Assembly (NCBI RefSeq): GCF_001027925.1
Contig: NZ_LECT01000029.1
Coordinates: forward strand, 1 to 64,000
Direction: 5' to 3'
DNA length: 64,000 bases
Source of the DNA: Rhodopirellula islandica
GTDB lineage: Bacteria > Planctomycetota > Planctomycetia > Pirellulales > Pirellulaceae
Below are positions 43,251 to 51,039 of the stretch, in pieces. The notes under the pieces were generated by a model. It saw only the letters and a list, made by a program, of their open reading frames with translations. It had not been told where the DNA came from and ran no database searches. The first letter of the stretch is position 1. Every line of letters starts with the position of its first letter. Position numbers and translations under genes: made by a program.

Positions 43251-43523
43251 ATGATGCGAGAAACCATGTCCCTATCACTGACGCCCGAACAATCATCGTT
43301 TGTCGAGTCGTGTGTTGGTACTGGCCGATTTCAGTCGGCGAGTGAAGTCGTTCGTGCTGGTCTAAGGCTACTCGCGGATCAAGAAGCGATCAGGCTTGCC
43401 GAGCTTGAAGCGGTTAAAAATCTGGTTCAAGCCGGAGCCGATTCCATTGATCGTGGTGAACTGCTTGACTCGACTGAATTCTTCTCGTCTCTTCGCGAAA
43501 AGTACTCGGCTTCGGGCGGCTAA
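43251..43523 (+). CDS. ParD-like ribbon-helix-helix antitoxin
   Basis: A 90-residue protein (an alternative start is the next ATG at 43254) with AAGGAAG just upstream. MSLSLTPEQSSFVESCVGTGRFQSASEVVRAGLRLLADQEA is the typical ParD/CopG ribbon-helix-helix fold with the S-A-S-E-V-V-R-x-G-L signature. The C-terminal part (LDSTEFFSSLREKY) should wrap the toxin. The toxin gene follows nine bases later. Confidence 0.9.
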   Translation: MMRETMSLSLTPEQSSFVESCVGTGRFQSASEVVRAGLRLLADQEAIRLAELEAVKNLVQAGADSIDRGELLDSTEFFSSLREKYSASGG

Positions 43524-43532
43524 GCCATCGGC

Positions 43533-43859
43533 ATGAAAATTCAACTTTCAAAGGCTGCCGCAAACGACATTCATGAAATTGAAACGTACACGCTGTCGAA
43601 TTTTGGCACGTCGCAAACGCTCGACTTTCTAGGAAAGCTCGAAGACGCTCTGACGCTAATCTCGACGCAGTCGGCAATGGGAACGCTTCGTCCAGAATTT
43701 GATCCGCCAAATCACCAGTTTCGATACCAAGCGATTTTGAGAAGCTTTATCGTGGTTTACGAGGAGCATGAAGAGAGTCTTCTTGTCGCTCAAATCATCC
43801 ACGGATCTCGAAATCTACTTTCGGAGCTTCTGCGCGAAAGCGGTGATGAGACTGAATGA
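43533..43859 (+). CDS. ParE-like toxin
   Basis: A 108-residue protein of the ParE/RelE fold: MKIQLSKAAANDIHEIETYTLSNFG, GKLEDALTLISTQSAMGTLRPEF, and the C-terminal strand YQAILRSFIVVYEEHEESLLVAQIIHGSRNL. ParE toxins inhibit DNA gyrase and are held in check by ParD. Together with the preceding gene and operator it forms a complete module. Confidence 0.9.
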   Translation: MKIQLSKAAANDIHEIETYTLSNFGTSQTLDFLGKLEDALTLISTQSAMGTLRPEFDPPNHQFRYQAILRSFIVVYEEHEESLLVAQIIHGSRNLLSELLRESGDETE

Positions 43860-43875
43860 GTTTTGGCACTTACTT

Positions 43876-44115
43876 TTACAGTGAGGGCAACGCGCCGTTG
43901 CTTCCAAACCACCGCTTATGCTCGTCATCTGTTAGTCGAGTGAAGTGGTCGATCAGAACAATCATCCGGTACTTTTCAAAAAGCCTCGATCCTTCATTCT
44001 TTGCCAGTCGGTATTGGCGGACGGTCAATGGGGGTGAGCTTCCAATCGCCTCGTTCTCAAACGCTTCTTGACCCCTGAAATCGAGACGCTCCCAGGCCGC
44101 GAGAGATGCTGACAC
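43876..44115 (-). CDS. Possible small protein, unknown
   Basis: A 79-residue frame starting with GTG at 44115. Segments such as LTVRQYRLAKNEGSRLFEKYRMIVLIDHFTRLTDDEHKRWFG have the composition of a real protein rather than a shadow frame, but no family is recognised. It faces the parA fragment start, whose ATG is only one base away, so it may be a gene fragment joined at that breakpoint. Confidence 0.3.
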   Translation of the reverse strand: MSASLAAWERLDFRGQEAFENEAIGSSPPLTVRQYRLAKNEGSRLFEKYRMIVLIDHFTRLTDDEHKRWFGSNGALPSL

Positions 44116-44238
44116 ATGATAATTGCACTTGTAAATTCAAAAGGTGGCGTCGGAAAATCGACGTTGGCCGGAAATCTCGCCGGATGGCTCCACAGCCACG
44201 GTCACCGAGTTGTTCTCGCCGACTGCGAACGTCCCGAT
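44116..44238 (+). pseudogene. ParA-type ATPase N-terminal fragment
   Basis: ATG at 44116 begins MIIALVNSKGGVGKSTLAGN, with the deviant Walker A box KGGVGKST of ParA/MinD ATPases, and continues HSHGHRVVLADCERPD. Similarity then stops at about 44238, after some 40 of the usual 200 or more residues. The rest of the gene is replaced by a reversed transposase fragment. Confidence 0.8.
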
Positions 44239-44466
44239 CGATCAGCACCAGCCAGTCCACCGATGGTCGATAACTCAGCAGACGACACACCAACGATCGA
44301 CTGCGCCGGATGATCTGAACCGGGACCATCAGCACCCGATCACGGAACGTGGTGAAGTCCATGCCGATCAGTTTGCTTTTGATCGCCGCTTGCTCCTCCT
44401 TCTGTTTCGCTGTTCCGCTCGGCTTGATCATCAGGCCCGACCAGACCTTCAGCAACCTATCGCGAC
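44235..44466 (-). pseudogene. Transposase C-terminal fragment (IS1380-like)
   Basis: On the minus strand the frame reads LLKVWSGLMIKPSG ... AAIKSKLIGMDFTTFRDRVLMVPVQIIRRSRSLVCRLLS ... WLVLI, which resembles the C-terminal end of IS1380/IS4-group transposases (a helical stretch ending I-x-R-S-x-R-x-L). No catalytic DDE part remains. It interrupts the parA fragment. Family assignment is from memory of the pattern only. Confidence 0.45.
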
Positions 44467-44624
44467 TCGTCGGCCTTTCATCACTTACGTCACTTGATTT
44501 GGACCGCAGCAAAGTGACCGAGGAAGGATTGAAGCTCGTCGCAAAGCTGAGAAACCTGGAGTCACTCTCGCCAGACGCATGTTCCATTACAGACTCGGGC
44601 CTTGTCGCGTTGACGGGACTAAAG
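44457..44624 (+). pseudogene. Leucine-rich-repeat protein fragment
   Basis: About 56 codons encode repeats of the planctomycete LRR type: LSSLTSLDLDRSKVTEEGLK, LVAKLRNLESLSPDACSITDSG and LVALTGLK. There is no start, and the frame ends in the flank of the phosphoesterase gene. It is another gene piece in the same mosaic. Confidence 0.6.
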
Positions 44625-44654
44625 CCTATGCCACTTGAATCAGGGCCTTCTTGT

Positions 44655-45317
44655 TCACACTTCGATGATTTCGTTGTCGGCAACCAACCAAGTCCGATCG
44701 TCTTTCTCGGGCTGGACGACGTGGGTTCCGGTGAACTCGCCGATGGCCGGAAAGACGAGACATCCAGACGAGTACCAGAAACACGGCAGCTTCCCAAACG
44801 AATCGCGTCCTGAGCCGATTCGGATCGCGGGATGCAAATGACCGCACAACCACAGGTCGGCTCCATCTGGCACCGGACCAGGATGGTGCCCCAACGCAAG
44901 TTGCCCCATCCGCTCTCCTTCCTCGACGGTTCGAATCGGCCAGGTGCCGGGTAGATTCCCGACGTGTGCATCGTGATTGCCTCGGACCAGCAGGAACTCC
45001 ACGGATGGGTGCTCGGCAAAAAACGATTCGACGGCGGCGACGGTTTCGGTCGTGAGCGATGATCTCGCGTGGAACAAGTCCCCAAGAATCACGAGGCGAG
45101 AAGCACTCGTGTCCGCCAGCAAACGCGAGATGGTTTGCAAGGTTTCAACACTGCTTCCCAGTGGCACCGGAAGTCCATGACGACGAAACGTTGCGTCCTT
45201 TCCCAGATGCGGATCGGCGACAAACAGCGTGTCATGTTCTGGGCAAAACGCGGCCCGCGACGCGAAAAGTTGCCACTCGGTGCCGGCCAAATTCGTGATG
45301 ATTGATCCCGACGTCAT
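44655..45317 (-). CDS. pdeM: Ligase-associated phosphoesterase PdeM
   Basis: A 220-residue calcineurin-like metallophosphoesterase. Metal ligands are visible in FVADPHLGKDATFRRHG, ILGDLFHARSS, LLVRGNHDAHVG, LGHHPGP and LCGHLHPA. This is the pattern of the ligase-associated DNA damage response endonuclease PdeM. Its ATG overlaps the helicase stop as ATGA, so both are translated together. A 3' fragment of this gene is duplicated at 42146. Confidence 0.9.
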   Translation of the reverse strand: MTSGSIITNLAGTEWQLFASRAAFCPEHDTLFVADPHLGKDATFRRHGLPVPLGSSVETLQTISRLLADTSASRLVILGDLFHARSSLTTETVAAVESFFAEHPSVEFLLVRGNHDAHVGNLPGTWPIRTVEEGERMGQLALGHHPGPVPDGADLWLCGHLHPAIRIGSGRDSFGKLPCFWYSSGCLVFPAIGEFTGTHVVQPEKDDRTWLVADNEIIEV

Positions 45318-47917
45318 GGCTTGCCCGCCGCCAGTTCCAAGTCAGCTTGCATTCTTCGAATTCGATCTGCCAAAGTTTCGCTGCTGACCCGTTCCCGCAA
45401 TTTGTCGACCAACAGCCCGAACGCCAACGGAGTCACACGTTTCGGTTCGTTGAGAAGGATGCGGCTCGCCTGAATGCGTTGCAACGCCAACCGCATCCGC
45501 GAAGATTCCAGTTGCTGTTCCAGCACTTCCCGGCGACTCTGTTCCAAAAGCATGTTGTTCGGATCGTACTGACAGAAAACATCAAAGAACAAATTGCTGC
45601 TGGCTTGCAAATGCCCGGCACTTTTTCGCCGACCGGGCAGACCAGGGTGAATCAAACCGGCAACGCGTGCGATCTGACGAAACTGACGCTTTGCCATCTC
45701 GGTCGAGTTCATGCTTTTCAAAATCTCTTCGACCAAGTCACCGGTGGCGAACACCCCAGCGGTCACCGCCTGTTCGACCTCGATTGGCGTGGGTGACTGC
45801 AACACGATGCCGTGGTCATTGCAGCCAATGGAAAACGTCTGCGTCCGTCGTTGCGACATGCGATACGCAAACAGCGCCGCCAAGCCTTCGTGAACGAGAC
45901 GGCCTTCAAACGGATACAAAAACACGTGATGCCCGCCGCGAGTCTTGACCTTTTCCATCAACAGTTCATCGCTGCGAGGCAGCGTGCTCCACTCAGCCTG
46001 CAATTCCAGCAACGGTTTGAGCGACTTCATTTCTCGACCGACGAAGGTCCCCTCGGAAGCCTGCTCGATTCGTCTCCGGAGTCCGTCGCTCAGTTCACTC
46101 GAGAGCGGCATGCGTGCGCCCATCCAACGCGGCACCGTGTCTGGTTTTCCCTTGGCCCGACGCACGTACGCTGCGTTGTCTTTGACACGCACCAATTCCA
46201 CCAAGCGGCCCGCGAACAGAAACTTGTTGCCGGGTTTCAGTTTTGAAAGGAAACTCTCCTCCGCGCTTCCAAGCGTCTTTCCTTTCAGATACTTCACCTG
46301 CATCGATGCATCGGCGACGATCGTGCCGATGTTCATGCGGTGATTGGTGATCGTCCGTCGCTGAGTCACTTGGAATCGCTCGTCGACGACTTCGACGCGG
46401 TGGTAGTCCGGGTAGGCTTCCAGTGACTCGCCCCCGCGAACGACGAAGTCCAAAACCCATTGCCACTCCGGATCGGTCAGTGATTGATACGCGTGAGCCA
46501 TGCGAACCTCTTCTAGCAGAGCGTCCTGGGTGAAGCCTCCGCCGATCGCGATCGTCACGACATGTTGAGCGAGCACATCGAGCGGTTTGTCCAACATTGG
46601 CCGAGCCTCCAAGCGACCACTGCGAATGGCGTCTTGGGCAGCCGCCAACTCGATCAGTTCAATCGCATTGGTGGGAACAAACACCAGCCTGCTCGTCGCG
46701 TCAGGCTGATGCCCACTTCGGCCCGCCCGTTGCAACAATCTCGCGGCCCCTTTGGGACTGCCGATTTGAACCACTAAATCCACGGCGGTGAAATCCACCC
46801 CCAGGTCCAAACTGCTGGTGCAAACCACCGCACGCAGCTTCCCTGCACGCAAGCCGTCCTCGACCCATCGGCGGACGGACATGTCGAGCGAACCATGATG
46901 GATCGCGATCTGCCCCGCCCACTCGGGTTTCTGCTTCAACAGATGCTGATACCAGATCTCGGTTTGCGAACGAGTGTTGGTGAAAACCAACGCACTTTGG
47001 ACGGACTCCAACAACTGCACGACCTGTGGAACCATTTTGGTGCCGAGATGCCCTGACCAGGGAAATCGATCCATTTTTTCCGGAATGATGGACTCCACTT
47101 TGATCTTCTTGTTTTTGTGCCCTTCCACCACTTTGACTCGGTCGGCCGGAGTGTCTCCCATCAAGGCCTGACACGCCTGAGCCAAATTGCCGAGGGTCGC
47201 CGACACACCCCAGATCCGCAGATCGGGATTGAGCGAACGAAGCCGCGACAGTGCTAACTCGGTTTGAATGCCACGCTTCGTGCCCAGCAACTCGTGCCAT
47301 TCGTCGACGATCACACATTCCAATTGCGACAACTGAGCCAGAAGTTTCTCATGCGTCAGCATCAACGAAAGACTTTCCGGCGTCGTGACGAGTGCCGTTG
47401 GAAGCTTCTTCAGTTGCCGCTGCTTCGCACTCTGTTTGCTGTCGCCCGTTCTGGATTCAAGGGTCCACGGCAGCCCCAGCGCATCAAGCGGTGCGCGGAG
47501 TGACTTCTCAGTGTCACCGGCCAGCGCACGCAGCGGCGTGATCCACAGGACACGAACCGGCGGACTTCGCTTCGGATTCCATTTCGACCTGTCAGGGTTC
47601 TCCTGCAGCCATTTCAGGATCGGCCCCATCCAAACGCCCAGTGTCTTTCCCGTCCCCGTCGCGGAGTGCAACAACCCGCTGTAGCCATCGCGATAACTCC
47701 GCCAAACTGTTCGTTGAAACGCGAATGGTTTCCAACCAATTGACGCGAAGTAGCGGTCAATTGTCTGAGTGGGTGTCTCGGGCACGAGCTTAAGAGAGTT
47801 GTTCAAAGGATCCGATTGGCGGCTTGGGTTGTTCGTCAGCGATTTGCGGCCCCAGCAAAATGAACCGCAGCGGTCGTCCGTCGACAACGCAATCTGTGTG
47901 CCACAGAGCGAAGTCAT
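45314..47917 (-). CDS. Ligase-associated Lhr-like DEXH helicase
   Basis: An 867-residue superfamily 2 helicase from ATG 47917. Motifs: FQRTVWRSYRDGYSGLLHSATGTGKTLGVW (Q and Walker A), VIVDEWHELLGTKRG (DEWH), WGVSATLGN, then LVFTNTRSQTEIWYQ and LQRAGRSGHQPDA. Such helicases pair with PdeM, an ATP-dependent ligase and an MBL exonuclease in DNA repair clusters. The similarity expected for the family begins near ETPTQTIDRYFASIGW, so the real start may be the GTG at about 47785. Confidence 0.92.
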   Translation of the reverse strand: MTSLCGTQIALSTDDRCGSFCWGRKSLTNNPSRQSDPLNNSLKLVPETPTQTIDRYFASIGWKPFAFQRTVWRSYRDGYSGLLHSATGTGKTLGVWMGPILKWLQENPDRSKWNPKRSPPVRVLWITPLRALAGDTEKSLRAPLDALGLPWTLESRTGDSKQSAKQRQLKKLPTALVTTPESLSLMLTHEKLLAQLSQLECVIVDEWHELLGTKRGIQTELALSRLRSLNPDLRIWGVSATLGNLAQACQALMGDTPADRVKVVEGHKNKKIKVESIIPEKMDRFPWSGHLGTKMVPQVVQLLESVQSALVFTNTRSQTEIWYQHLLKQKPEWAGQIAIHHGSLDMSVRRWVEDGLRAGKLRAVVCTSSLDLGVDFTAVDLVVQIGSPKGAARLLQRAGRSGHQPDATSRLVFVPTNAIELIELAAAQDAIRSGRLEARPMLDKPLDVLAQHVVTIAIGGGFTQDALLEEVRMAHAYQSLTDPEWQWVLDFVVRGGESLEAYPDYHRVEVVDERFQVTQRRTITNHRMNIGTIVADASMQVKYLKGKTLGSAEESFLSKLKPGNKFLFAGRLVELVRVKDNAAYVRRAKGKPDTVPRWMGARMPLSSELSDGLRRRIEQASEGTFVGREMKSLKPLLELQAEWSTLPRSDELLMEKVKTRGGHHVFLYPFEGRLVHEGLAALFAYRMSQRRTQTFSIGCNDHGIVLQSPTPIEVEQAVTAGVFATGDLVEEILKSMNSTEMAKRQFRQIARVAGLIHPGLPGRRKSAGHLQASSNLFFDVFCQYDPNNMLLEQSRREVLEQQLESSRMRLALQRIQASRILLNEPKRVTPLAFGLLVDKLRERVSSETLADRIRRMQADLELAAGKP

Positions 47918-47923
47918 CCTCCC

Positions 47924-47987
47924 AACCCGACGCGTCAGCGAGGGACTCACCACCGAGCAGCACGGTCCCTCGCTCACACGTCGGGTT
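47924..47987. repeat. REP hairpin 1
   Basis: The left arm (core CGACGCGTCAGCGAGGGAC) and right arm (GTCCCTCGCTCACACGTCG) pair along about 21 bases with few mismatches, around an 18-base loop CACCACCGAGCAGCAC. It lies directly upstream of the helicase start. Confidence 0.8.
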
Positions 47988-48085
47988 GGGAATGCCAGCG
48001 AGCTCCCCTCATCCGCCGTGAAATGCAGCCGTCGAAATGAGTGGCTGATTGCCTTGGTACAATTGCATGCGTCTCATCATCACAA

Positions 48086-48108
48086 CCCGACGCGTCAGCG
48101 AGGGACTC
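48086..48108. repeat. REP left arm interrupted by the RAYT gene
   Basis: Only the left arm of the hairpin (CCCGACGCGTCAGCGAGG...) is present; instead of the loop, the transposase gene begins a few bases later. Confidence 0.75.
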
Positions 48109-48114
48109 CTCGAG

Positions 48115-48609
48115 ATGGTTCACAATGTGTCCATGCAAGATCCGTTTGCATTCTTCATCACTTGGCCAACCTATGGCACCTGGCTTCCGGGCAACGATCG
48201 CGGATGGGTCGAGTATCACCATGGGTGGCAATTGCCCAATCGAAATCTCGAGTCAATGTGCACGACACAGATGAAGGAGAAGCAGTGCCTGCTCAATCCA
48301 GGTGATCGAGAAATTGTTGTCGCTCAAGTGACAGAAACTTGCCAAATGCGAGACTGGACGATGCACGCGGTTGATTGCCGATCCAATCATGCACACATCG
48401 TGGTCAGCGCAACCAAGACAGCCCCCAAAAAGATTCGCAAGGATATCAAAGCATGGTGTACACGAAGGCTGAAAGAAAGGTCGAATCCACATCGCACCAA
48501 CTGGTGGGCCGAGAGAGGAAGTATCCGATACATCTGGAACGAAGACTCACTCGCGAGAGTCGTGATGTACGTCACTGAAGCACAGGATCGAAAGGGACTG
48601 GAACGATAG
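48115..48609 (+). CDS. REP-associated tyrosine transposase (RAYT)
   Basis: A 164-residue protein of the Y1 transposase (IS200-like, RAYT) family. It begins QDPFAFFITWPTYGTWLPGNDRG, has the HUH metal motif in DCRSNHAHIVVSATK (H-A-H), and the likely catalytic tyrosine in LARVVMYVTEAQDRKG. RAYTs bind and nick REP hairpins, and this gene lies between REP arms with more copies downstream. Start 48115 gives MVHNVSMQDP; Met at 48133 is an alternative. The gene is intact and full length. Confidence 0.87.
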   Translation: MVHNVSMQDPFAFFITWPTYGTWLPGNDRGWVEYHHGWQLPNRNLESMCTTQMKEKQCLLNPGDREIVVAQVTETCQMRDWTMHAVDCRSNHAHIVVSATKTAPKKIRKDIKAWCTRRLKERSNPHRTNWWAERGSIRYIWNEDSLARVVMYVTEAQDRKGLER

Positions 48610-48611
48610 CT

Positions 48612-48670
48612 ACTCGACGCGTGAGGGACTCACCACCGAGCCGCATGGTCCCTCGCTCAAGCGTCGGGTT
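48612..48670. repeat. REP hairpin on the right of the RAYT gene
   Basis: A slightly shortened left arm (CGACGCGTGAGGGAC), the loop CACCACCGAGCCGCAT, and the right arm GTCCCTCGCTCAAGCGTCG follow the RAYT stop by two bases. Confidence 0.75.
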
Positions 48671-49303
48671 GCGAATGTCACCAAGCTCACGTCATCCGCC
48701 GTGAAATGCAGCCGTCGAAATGAGTGGCCGATTGCCTTGGTACAATTGCATGCGTCTCATCATCACATCCCGACGCGTCAGCGAGGGACTCACCACCGAG
48801 CAGCACGGTCCCTCGCTCACGCGTCGGGTTAGGAATGCCAGCGAGCTCCCCTCATCCGCCGTGAAATGCAACCGTCGAAATGAGTGGCCGATTGCCTTGG
48901 TACAATTGCATGCGTCTCATCATCACATCCCGACGCGTCAGCGAGGGACTCACCACCGAGCCGTCGCATGGTCCCTCGCTCACGCGTCGGGAATGTCAGC
49001 GAGCTCCCCTCATACGCCGTGAAATGCAACCGTCGAAATGAGTGGCCGATTGCCTTGGTACAATTGCATGCGTCTCATCATCACAACCCGACGCGTCAGC
49101 GAGGGACTCACCACCGAGCCGCATGGTCCCTCGCTCACGCGTCGGGATTGCCAGCGAGCTCCCCTCATCCGCCGTGAAATGCAGCCGTCGAAATGAGTGG
49201 CCGATTGCCTTGGTACAATTGCATGCGTCTCATCATCACAACCCGACGCGTCAGCGAGGGACTCACCACCGAGCAGCACGGTCCCTCGCTCACGCGTCGG
49301 GTT
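48671..49303. repeat. Array of about four REP units with 155-160 bp period
   Basis: Hairpins at 48769-48830, 48929-48990, 49086-49147 and 49241-49303 alternate with a conserved spacer of about 95 bases (including GTCGAAATGAGTGGCCGATT and GGTACAATTGCATGCGTCTC). The same spacer precedes the RAYT gene (about 48000-48082). Unit lengths are 160, 157 and 155. The repeat ends 15 bases before the stop of the ligase gene. Open frames through this array encode repeated peptides such as PTRRVSEGLTTEQ and are not genes. Confidence 0.88.
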
Positions 49304-49317
49304 GGGATATACATTCG

Positions 49318-51039
49318 TCAGCGGAGCAATTCGAGTAGCTCGCTCAGATGGTTCGCATCAGCCGCCTGTTTGTCGTGACGCCAACGTTGGATCCGTGGAA
49401 ACCGAGTCGCGATGCCGCTTTTGTGTCGTGAACTGCGCTGCAGCCCCTCGAACGCGAGCTCCATCACCAGTTCCGGCGACACACTGCGAACCGGACCAAA
49501 GGATTCGTTGGTGTGAGTGCGAACGAAGCGATCGACCTTCCGAATCTCCGCATCAGTCAATCCGCTGTAAGCCTTTGCGAACGGCACCAACTTCTCATCG
49601 TCCCACAACGCAAACGTGTAGTCCGTGTACAGACTCGCACGCCTGCCGTGTCCCTTTTGTGCATAAATCAAAACGGCATCGATCGTGTACGGTTGGACCT
49701 TCCACTTCCACCAGGTTCCACGAACACGTCCGGTGTCGTAGACCGATTGCTTGTGCTTCAGCATCAACCCTTCCGCGTTCTGCTGGCGACTGGATTCGCG
49801 GATTGTTCGCCAGGTGTCCCACGATGATCCATCGATCAACTTCGTCGCACAGAGGTGCGGGTGCTCGATCGATCGCAACAGGGACTCGAGTCGCTCGCGA
49901 CGATCGCTGAACGGGAGTGAGCGTAGATCGCGACCGCTTTCTTCCAGCAGATCAAAGGCATGAAAGACAACCGGAACTTCCGTCAAGAGTTTCTTGCCAA
50001 CGGTTTTCCGCCCGATCCGTCGTTGCAGTGCAGCAAACGGAAGCACTTCCCCGTCGCCTTTCGCCGCGAGAATCTCTCCGTCCAACACCGTCCCGTTTGG
50101 CAAACATGCGGCAGCAGCTTCAATCTCCGGCCAACGATTCTCCATCAAGTCTTCTCCGCGTGACCAAACGAAGGTTTCGCCCTCTCGTCGGATCACCTGA
50201 CCGCGAATACCGTCCCACTTCCATTCCGCAACGTAGTCCGAGGCGTCGCCCAGCGGTTCCGGCCCCTGCTCATTGTCGAGTGCATGAGCCAAACAAAACG
50301 GGTACGGCTGGCTGAGTCGCGTGTCGTTCGTGTCAGGGTCGATCAGTTGTTGAAAGAACTCAACCGACGGTTTCCAATTTCCCATCAGACGGTGTGCAAT
50401 CACATCAGCGGGAATGTCAAAGCGATCCGCGATCGCGCGTGTCACCAAACGCTTGCTGACTCCCACGCGAAATGCCCCGGTGATCAACTTCATGACCACA
50501 AAGCGAACTTGAACGGGCGTCTGCCGCCAAATCGCCAGAATCTCTGTCCTCTGTTCGTCCTCTTCCATGTTGCGAAGCGGCAACAGCCGCTGCGTGACCC
50601 AGGTCGCGAGACTTTGCTCGAGAGGAGCCTCACCACCACCGCTTTCGAGGACAATGGACGCAGATGAAACCGTCATGGACAGAGCGGATTCATTTTGCTC
50701 GCTTTCTCTCGAATCGCCGAACGGATGATCGTCGCTGGATCCCGCACGTTCGCGTTCCGTATTCACCGGAACCACCAATGCAAGGGTCTCTGCCAAGTCC
50801 CCAACCGCGTGATACGACTCCTCGAACAACCAGCTCGGAATGCCAGCTTGTTCCGCAGCCCAAACTCGCAACAGCTTCGTTGGCACGAGTTGCCGAAGCT
50901 TGTTCCCGGAAAGGAAATGGATCGCCCAGGCGGCATCCAACCCATCCACGTCACCCAAGTAGGCAGACATGGCCGCGATCTTTTCGTTGGTCTTCGTCGT
51001 TGAATCCAACGTGTTGTAGAGCTGTGCGAAACGGATCAT
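49318..51039 (-). CDS. ATP-dependent DNA ligase (ligase-associated cluster)
   Basis: A 573-residue ligase. The adenylation motif is in EWKWDGIRGQVIRR (nucleophilic Lys in K-W-D-G), with later motifs VLDGEILA, FHAFDLLEE, EGLMLKHKQSVYDTGRVRGTWWKWK and FALWDDEKLVPFAKAYSG. An N-terminal DNA-binding domain of about 230 residues precedes it, as in the LigB-like bacterial enzymes of this cluster. The ATG overlaps the exonuclease stop (51036-51039). Confidence 0.92.
   Translation of the reverse strand: MIRFAQLYNTLDSTTKTNEKIAAMSAYLGDVDGLDAAWAIHFLSGNKLRQLVPTKLLRVWAAEQAGIPSWLFEESYHAVGDLAETLALVVPVNTERERAGSSDDHPFGDSRESEQNESALSMTVSSASIVLESGGGEAPLEQSLATWVTQRLLPLRNMEEDEQRTEILAIWRQTPVQVRFVVMKLITGAFRVGVSKRLVTRAIADRFDIPADVIAHRLMGNWKPSVEFFQQLIDPDTNDTRLSQPYPFCLAHALDNEQGPEPLGDASDYVAEWKWDGIRGQVIRREGETFVWSRGEDLMENRWPEIEAAAACLPNGTVLDGEILAAKGDGEVLPFAALQRRIGRKTVGKKLLTEVPVVFHAFDLLEESGRDLRSLPFSDRRERLESLLRSIEHPHLCATKLIDGSSWDTWRTIRESSRQQNAEGLMLKHKQSVYDTGRVRGTWWKWKVQPYTIDAVLIYAQKGHGRRASLYTDYTFALWDDEKLVPFAKAYSGLTDAEIRKVDRFVRTHTNESFGPVRSVSPELVMELAFEGLQRSSRHKSGIATRFPRIQRWRHDKQAADANHLSELLELLR

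Noticed and set aside
42146-44858. Integrative element with pdeM as attachment site
   Set aside because: Direct repeats of the pdeM 3' end do flank the stretch, but no integrase or excision gene is present, and the joint with the second nuclease copy is better explained by a tandem duplication.
44057-45085. 342-codon minus-strand frame across the pdeM and parA region
   Set aside because: It lies in another frame over the pdeM gene. Only its last third has a transposase-like pattern, reported as a fragment.
48671-49303. CRISPR-like regular repeat array
   Set aside because: The period is about 157 bp, repeats are long hairpins, and the intervening sequences are themselves nearly identical. 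There are no unique spacers and no cas genes; a RAYT gene is adjacent.
48720-49378. Overlapping open frames encoding peptides such as PTRRVSEGLTTEQ
   Set aside because: They are translations of the REP array. Unit lengths of 160, 157 and 155 bases shift the frame between units, so no protein is conserved.
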